Shown here: piece after piece, positions 6,551 through 10,505 of the stretch
Layout of the letters: every line of letters begins with the position of its first letter
Numbering within the stretch: position 1 is the stretch's first letter
Origin: Chloroflexota bacterium
GTDB taxonomy: Bacteria > Chloroflexota > Dehalococcoidia > Dehalococcoidales > UBA3254
Assembly: GCA_017860765.1 (NCBI GenBank)
Contig: JAGDMY010000024.1
Location: 1-10,505, forward strand
Length of the DNA: 10,505 nt
Reading direction: 5' to 3'
Notes under the pieces: model-generated
What the model was told of the DNA's origin: nothing
Database searches by the model: none
Seen by the model: only the letters and a program-made list of their open reading frames with translations
Position numbers and translations under genes: made by a program

Positions 6551-7210
6551 TTACTTTTTTCGGTTTTTGGTCTGAAGGGCGGCGATTATTCTCTGGGATA
6601 TCTCTTCCATGCTTCCTTCGCCCTGTATTTCCAATAACTTACCGTTTTGGGAATAATAATCGACCAGTGGCGCTGTCTCAGCAAAGAACACTTCCAACCG
6701 TTTTTTGATGGTCTCTGTATTATCGTCAGCCCTCTGGTAAAGCTCCCCGCCGCACTTATCACATTTGCCGGCGATCTTGGGAGGAGAATTCACTTCATGA
6801 TAAGGTGCTTGACACTGACGGCAAATCCAGCGTCCGGTCAGCCTCTTTAAAAGCTCCCCTTCTGATACTTTTATATATACTGCCCTGTCAATCGTCCTAC
6901 CTTGCAGTTGGAAAGCCTCATCGAGAGCCTTAGCCTGCTCCAGGTTGCGCGGAAAACCGTCCAATATGATACCGCTCTGGCAGTCCGGAGAAGTGATTCT
7001 CTCAAGGACCATTTTGATGGTAATCTCATTGGGGACCAGTTTCCCTTGCTCCATATAAGTTTTGGCTTGCTTCCCCAGCTCAGTCCCTTTGGCTAACGCC
7101 TGACGGAATAAATCGCCGGAGGCGATATGGGCCAGTTTCAGCTTCTGGGATAATAAAGCTGCCTGGGTACCTTTGCCAGCCCCGGGAGCACCTAATAAAA
7201 CTATATTCAT
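6551..7210 (-). CDS. adk: Adenylate kinase, long form with a zinc-binding LID
   Basis: Adk interconverts ATP + AMP and 2 ADP in the cytoplasm. The 219-residue product starts MNIVLLGAPGAGKGTQ, with the P-loop at 7-15. It has the AMP-site segment HIASGDLFRQA, the LDGFPRN motif (83-89) and a long LID. The LID carries four cysteines (C130, C133, C150, C153; WICRQCQAP and GKCDKCGGE), the zinc-binding type. I chose the ATG at 7208-7210. An in-frame ATG at 7243 lies inside secY and would add 11 residues ahead of the normal P-loop start. The AGGGG at 7221-7225 overlaps the secY stop and serves the chosen start. The secY-adk-map order is standard. Confidence 0.97.
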   Translation of the reverse strand: MNIVLLGAPGAGKGTQAALLSQKLKLAHIASGDLFRQALAKGTELGKQAKTYMEQGKLVPNEITIKMVLERITSPDCQSGIILDGFPRNLEQAKALDEAFQLQGRTIDRAVYIKVSEGELLKRLTGRWICRQCQAPYHEVNSPPKIAGKCDKCGGELYQRADDNTETIKKRLEVFFAETAPLVDYYSQNGKLLEIQGEGSMEEISQRIIAALQTKNRKK

Positions 7211-7223
7211 ACTTTGATTTCCC

Positions 7224-8519
7224 CTACTTGATAAATCCTTCATAGCGTCGCATTACCAGCTGCGCTTCAAGCTGTTTCATGGTATCCAGGACCACACCGA
7301 CTACAATGATTAAGCCCATGCTGGAGAACTGTAAATTTATGCCTGTAATCAATTGGGCTATGAAAGGCACGATCGCGACCACGCCCAGGAAAAGGGCGCC
7401 GGCCCAGGTGATATGACCTATTACGCTGTCCAGATATTTTTTTGTCTGTGCTCCGGGACGTATTCCGGGAATAAATCCACCCTGTTTTTGAAGTGCTCCT
7501 GGGATGTCCTGCTGTTGGAAAATAATCATGGTATAGAAGAAAGCAAACCCGATAGTCAATAAGAAATAAACGATCCAGTAGAAGCCTCCAGGCGAGGTAT
7601 TAGGATTGAACCAATCTACAACAATATTGGCAAAATTGGGTGGTGAACCCGTCGGAGCAGCAAAATAGGTAGCCACAATACCCGGGAAAAGTACCAGTGA
7701 CATGGCAAAGATCAGAGGAATCATGCCGGCAGTATTGACACGCAGCGGGATATGTGTGGCCCCGGATTGCTTGTACATACGTCCGCCTCGAAAAACACTC
7801 TTGGCATACTGAACAGGTATGCGCCGGTGAGCCTCTGTAAAGTAAACGATTAACACCACCGTGGCCAGACCGATAATTACATATCCTACCAGGCCTCCAA
7901 TATTGGCGGCACCCAGCAGACCGGCCTGACCCACCGTTTGCGGATAGCCAGCCACGATTCCGCCGAAGATTATAATCGAGATACCATTCCCAATACCGTG
8001 CTCGGTGATCAATTCGCCCAGCCAGATTAAGAAAACGGTACCTGCGATCATTGATATTATCATAGTGGTCATTATTAGCGGGGCAGAACCGGAGGTGATG
8101 ACTCCCTGGCTTCTTAAATAAGTTAGTTGACCATAAGCTTCAAGCGCACCCAGGGGCACTGTTAACCAGTGAGATATCAGGTTGATTTTATTACGGCCGG
8201 ACTCTCCTTCCATCGACAGTGCCTGCAACTGGGGGATAACGGGCACCAGAATTGTCATGATGATGGTCGCCGTAATGTAGGGATAAACTCCCATAGCGGC
8301 AACGCTAAAACGCCTCAGGGCACCTCCGCTAAACATATCCAGCATGCCTAATAAGGGGGTGTTTTGGAATAAGTTGTTCAGCGCCGTCAGATCGACTCCA
8401 GGAAGTGGGACATGAGCTACCAGCCGGAAGATAATCAACATTACAACGGTAAATATTATACGCCTTCTCAAATCAGGCAGGCTGAAGGCGTCCCTCATGG
8501 CCTGAATCAACCTGGGCAT
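7224..8519 (-). CDS. secY: Preprotein translocase subunit SecY
   Basis: SecY is the membrane channel of the general secretion pathway, working with SecE, SecG and SecA. From the ATG at 8517-8519 it has 431 residues and a typical 10-helix layout. Visible family features are FRLVAHVPLPGVD, the RRFSVAAMGVYPYITATII signature, EHGIGNGISIIIFGGIVAG and the cytosolic loop KQGGFIPGIRPG, with the conserved Arg. The frame also opens with a TTG at 8538-8540, adding MSARTQS and overlapping the rplO stop as TTGA. GGAGG lies 4 nt before that TTG, and AGGA lies 8 nt before the ATG. I prefer the ATG because MPRLIQAMRDAFSLPDLRRR resembles normal SecY N-termini, but the TTG cannot be excluded. Confidence 0.96.
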   Translation of the reverse strand: MPRLIQAMRDAFSLPDLRRRIIFTVVMLIIFRLVAHVPLPGVDLTALNNLFQNTPLLGMLDMFSGGALRRFSVAAMGVYPYITATIIMTILVPVIPQLQALSMEGESGRNKINLISHWLTVPLGALEAYGQLTYLRSQGVITSGSAPLIMTTMIISMIAGTVFLIWLGELITEHGIGNGISIIIFGGIVAGYPQTVGQAGLLGAANIGGLVGYVIIGLATVVLIVYFTEAHRRIPVQYAKSVFRGGRMYKQSGATHIPLRVNTAGMIPLIFAMSLVLFPGIVATYFAAPTGSPPNFANIVVDWFNPNTSPGGFYWIVYFLLTIGFAFFYTMIIFQQQDIPGALQKQGGFIPGIRPGAQTKKYLDSVIGHITWAGALFLGVVAIVPFIAQLITGINLQFSSMGLIIVVGVVLDTMKQLEAQLVMRRYEGFIK

Positions 8520-8536
8520 ACTTTGGGTCCTGGCGC

Positions 8537-8980
8537 TCAAATTTCCTCCACTTTGCCGCCGGCCGCCTCAATCTTGGCTTTCGCGGCTTTAGAAAATTTG
8601 CTGGCTTTCACGGTAAGGGCGTTTTTAATCTCGCCATCGGCTAAAATCTTGACCGGACGGGCAATTGTATCAATCAGTCCGGCTGCGTATAACTTCTCCG
8701 GTGTTATCTCCGTCCCGGCCGCAAAGGAACTTAAGGCCTCGATGTTGACCGGGCTATATTCTTTCCTGAAAAGATTATAGAAGCCACGCTTTCTGGGCAA
8801 TCTCTTGATGATGGGCAACTGTCCGCCCTCGAACCCTCGCTGAATCTGGACGCCGGAGCGGGACTTCTGGCCTTTGATGCCGCGCCCGCTGAAGGTACCA
8901 TGACCACTGCCGTTGCCGCGACCTACTCGCTTCCGGCTTTTGCGAGAACCCGGGGCCGGGTATAATTCATTTTGCTGCAT
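8537..8980 (-). CDS. rplO: 50S ribosomal protein L15
   Basis: L15 is a late-assembly 50S protein whose long basic N-terminal arm threads into 23S rRNA. The 147-residue product shows this arm (SRKSRKRVGRGNGSGHGTFS, then GRGIKGQKSRSGV), followed by FEGGQLPIIKRLPRKRGF and the C-terminal domain ending AKAKIEAAGGKVEEI. The ATG at 8978-8980 lies inside the end of rpmD (14-nt overlap), with GAGG 9 nt upstream. Its stop TGA (8537-8539) lies 17 nt before the preferred secY start. Confidence 0.98.
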   Translation of the reverse strand: MQQNELYPAPGSRKSRKRVGRGNGSGHGTFSGRGIKGQKSRSGVQIQRGFEGGQLPIIKRLPRKRGFYNLFRKEYSPVNIEALSSFAAGTEITPEKLYAAGLIDTIARPVKILADGEIKNALTVKASKFSKAAKAKIEAAGGKVEEI

Positions 8981-9161
8981 TTGTTTCTTCCTCTACTGTC
9001 ACCAGATGTTTCACTTTCATAACCTGACCTCTAAGAGAAAGCGAATCTTCTCTAACGACACTCTGGTGCAGGTGACGCAATCCCAGAGTCTCCAGGGTCC
9101 TTATCTGGTCAGGACTATAACCCTTGCCACTTTTTACCAGAGTAATGCGTAAATTAGCCAC
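8967..9161 (-). CDS. rpmD: 50S ribosomal protein L30
   Basis: The 64-residue product has the bacterial short-form L30 length plus a few acidic C-terminal residues. It begins [20 protein letters not shown] and continues [19 protein letters not shown], matching the family's ribosome-binding region. The start is GTG (9159-9161), overlapping the rpsE stop by 8 nt. GGAGG lies 9 nt upstream inside rpsE. It overlaps rplO by 14 nt. Both overlaps suggest translational coupling in the spc operon. Confidence 0.96.
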   Translation of the reverse strand: MANLRITLVKSGKGYSPDQIRTLETLGLRHLHQSVVREDSLSLRGQVMKVKHLVTVEEETNAAK

Positions 9162-9738
9162 TGGCTGTTGCCTCCTCTATTCCCTGGGTAGATGTAACTT
9201 TCCCCTCTGACCTTCCCTGTACGGAGGCTCCAGGGGCAACTTTAAGAGATGGTTTACGCTTAACCAGTTCATCTTCCGGCAATCTCAAGTTCTTGAGAGC
9301 CAGCAAAGTAGCCCGGGCCACGTTAATCCGGTTAGAACTGCCCATGGACTTGGTTAAAACGTCTTTTACTCCTGCTGATTCGAGCACCGCCCGGATACTG
9401 CCACCAGCGATTACACCTGTACCGGGAGCTGCTGGCTTTAGAAATATCTTAGCAGCTCCATATTTTACCTCAATTTCATGGGGTATAGTCGTCCCTCTTA
9501 AAGCCACCTGTACCAAGTTCTTTCTGGCTACTGCACCAGCTTTGCTGATAGCCTCCGGCACCTCGTTAGCCTTGCCAACACCGATACCGACGTGTCCTGC
9601 GGCATCACCCGTCACGGTTAAGGCGCTGAAACGAAGGCGCTTGCCACCCTTGACTACTTTGGCTACGCGGTTGATATATACCAGTTTATCATTTAAGGTC
9701 AACCCGGACGGGTCTATCTTGCTAACTGTCTCTTTCAC
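9154..9738 (-). CDS. rpsE: 30S ribosomal protein S5
   Basis: S5 takes part in decoding accuracy and mRNA entry. The 194-residue product has the N-terminal double-stranded-RNA-binding-like domain ([20 protein letters not shown], then [20 protein letters not shown]). The C-terminal domain includes [20 protein letters not shown] and [15 protein letters not shown]. It is longer than the roughly 166-residue E. coli protein, with a low-complexity tail after about residue 165. The start is GTG (9736-9738), with AGGAG 7 nt upstream. It lies 70 nt after rplR and overlaps rpmD by 8 nt. Confidence 0.98.
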   Translation of the reverse strand: MKETVSKIDPSGLTLNDKLVYINRVAKVVKGGKRLRFSALTVTGDAAGHVGIGVGKANEVPEAISKAGAVARKNLVQVALRGTTIPHEIEVKYGAAKIFLKPAAPGTGVIAGGSIRAVLESAGVKDVLTKSMGSSNRINVARATLLALKNLRLPEDELVKRKPSLKVAPGASVQGRSEGKVTSTQGIEEATASG

Positions 9739-9808
9739 TTGTCTGCTCCTAGTCTAAAGTCCACAATTTTCCATTTTCTAACCGGCTGGAACCCACTGTG
9801 AACTAACA

Positions 9809-10174
9809 TCAAAATATTAATCCCTCTTTCCGGGCTGCATCTGCCAGCGCCTGGACCCGACCATTATATTTATAACCACCTCGATCGAAGACAACCTTTT
9901 TAACACCTTTCTCAATGGCCCTTTTAGCAATCGCCTGACCGACCATTTCCGCCTGGGACTTCTTAACTTTTCCCTCGCTGCTGCCGGATATCTCCGCGTC
10001 CAGGGTTGAAGCAGCCGCCAGAGTCACCCCTTTGGTATCGTCGATAACCTGGGCATAAATATGATTCAAACTGCGGAATACCGATAGTCTGGGTTTATCC
10101 TGAGTACCTTCCACCTTTGCACGAACCCGTTTATGTCTTCTCAGGCGGGCTAATCTTGTAGTGTTACTTTTCAT
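9809..10174 (-). CDS. rplR: 50S ribosomal protein L18
   Basis: L18 binds 5S rRNA and helps join it to the 50S. The 121-residue product has the usual length. It has a basic N-terminus ([20 protein letters not shown]), then [20 protein letters not shown] and the C-terminal [20 protein letters not shown] with the ending REGLIF-like KEGLIF. The ATG at 10172-10174 overlaps the rplF stop by one base (TAATG), with AAGGGG 5 nt before it. Confidence 0.98.
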   Translation of the reverse strand: MKSNTTRLARLRRHKRVRAKVEGTQDKPRLSVFRSLNHIYAQVIDDTKGVTLAAASTLDAEISGSSEGKVKKSQAEMVGQAIAKRAIEKGVKKVVFDRGGYKYNGRVQALADAARKEGLIF

Positions 10175-10505
10175 TATTTCCCCTTACCTACAGCTTTACC
10201 AGCTTTACCTGGTTTAATGCGCACCTGCTCACCAGCATAACGGATACCCTTACCCTTATAAGCGTCCGGCGGACGGATGCCGCGAATCTCAGCAGCCATT
10301 TGTCCCACAGTCTCCCGGTTGACCCCACTTACTTTAACCCTGTTAGGGCCATCCACAGCCAGGGTCACACCGGGCAGCGGAGAGACCTCAACGCTATGCG
10401 AAAAGCCTACCCGAACCATTAGCTTTTCACCCGCCTTTTCAGCCCGGAAACCCACTCCGACTATTTCCAGGTTACGCTCCCAGCCTTTGGTGACTCCAGT
10501 GACCA
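10174..10505 (-). CDS. rplF: 50S ribosomal protein L6, C-terminal part (start outside window)
   Basis: L6 binds 23S rRNA near the factor-binding site. About 110 C-terminal residues are visible, and the frame is open to the right window edge. Codons upstream of the GTG at 10453-10455 read [15 protein letters not shown], the family's central segment, so that GTG is internal. The second domain ends with the L6 signature [19 protein letters not shown] and a basic [13 protein letters not shown] tail. The stop TAA (10174-10176) overlaps the rplR start by one base. In the usual spc order rpsH and rpsN would precede it outside the window. Confidence 0.97.
   Translation of the reverse strand, partial: VTGVTKGWERNLEIVGVGFRAEKAGEKLMVRVGFSHSVEVSPLPGVTLAVDGPNRVKVSGVNRETVGQMAAEIRGIRPPDAYKGKGIRYAGEQVRIKPGKAGKAVGKGK

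Noticed and set aside
7211..7243. Extended adk start at the ATG at 7243
   Set aside because: It lies inside secY and adds 11 residues before a normal Adk N-terminus. The AGGGG at 7221-7225 serves the ATG at 7208-7210.
9293..9757. A 154-codon plus-strand open frame opposite rpsE
   Set aside because: It is fully antisense to a certain S5 gene, has low-complexity Thr/Ala/Pro-rich sequence and matches no family I know. It is a shadow of rpsE codon usage.
1..10505. A previously undescribed system, mobile element or CRISPR array
   Set aside because: Every stretch is accounted for by well-known core genes in conserved order. No direct-repeat array, transposase, integrase or unexplained long gap is present.

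Overview
The window is almost entirely a bacterial ribosomal-protein gene cluster read from the minus strand: the distal part of the spc operon, the whole alpha operon and the L13/S9 pair. In transcription order (falling coordinates) it holds rplF (cut by the window edge), rplR, rpsE, rpmD, rplO, secY, adk, map, infA, rpmJ, rpsM, rpsK, rpsD, rpoA, rplQ, truA, rplM and rpsI. The run ends in a strong hairpin terminator at about 535-565. On the other side of that hairpin, converging with the cluster, lies the 3' part of a NarL/FixJ-type response regulator gene on the plus strand (1-505).

The genes work together in making ribosomes and proteins. L6, L18, S5, L30, L15, L36, S13, S11, S4, L17, L13 and S9 are ribosomal proteins. 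SecY is the protein-export channel. Adk, Map and IF-1 supply adenylate balance, initiator-methionine removal and translation initiation. RpoA is the RNA polymerase alpha subunit and TruA modifies tRNA. Spacing is very tight: several stops and starts overlap (rplF/rplR by 1 nt, rpsE/rpmD by 8, rpmD/rplO by 14, truA/rplM by 14), and the adk stop abuts the map start. The longest gap is 128 bp, between infA and rpmJ, and it holds an inverted repeat and a TATAAT-like box. No gene-free stretch exceeds 300 bp.

Organism: a bacterium of roughly mid-range GC that freely uses GTG and TTG starts (five of the 17 minus-strand genes whose start lies in the window). The gene order rplQ-truA-rplM-rpsI without ECF-transporter genes, and the RpoA N-terminus (LPRIECVE, then DNYSRFSVEPLEKG), look most like Chloroflexota, class Dehalococcoidia. 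This is recognition from memory, not a search, and I hold it at moderate confidence.

I see no mobile element, CRISPR array, tRNA or rRNA gene, frameshift or foreign island, and no evidence of a new biological system. The points worth a second look are small: protein tails (L13, RpoA), start-codon choices, and the infA-rpmJ leader region.
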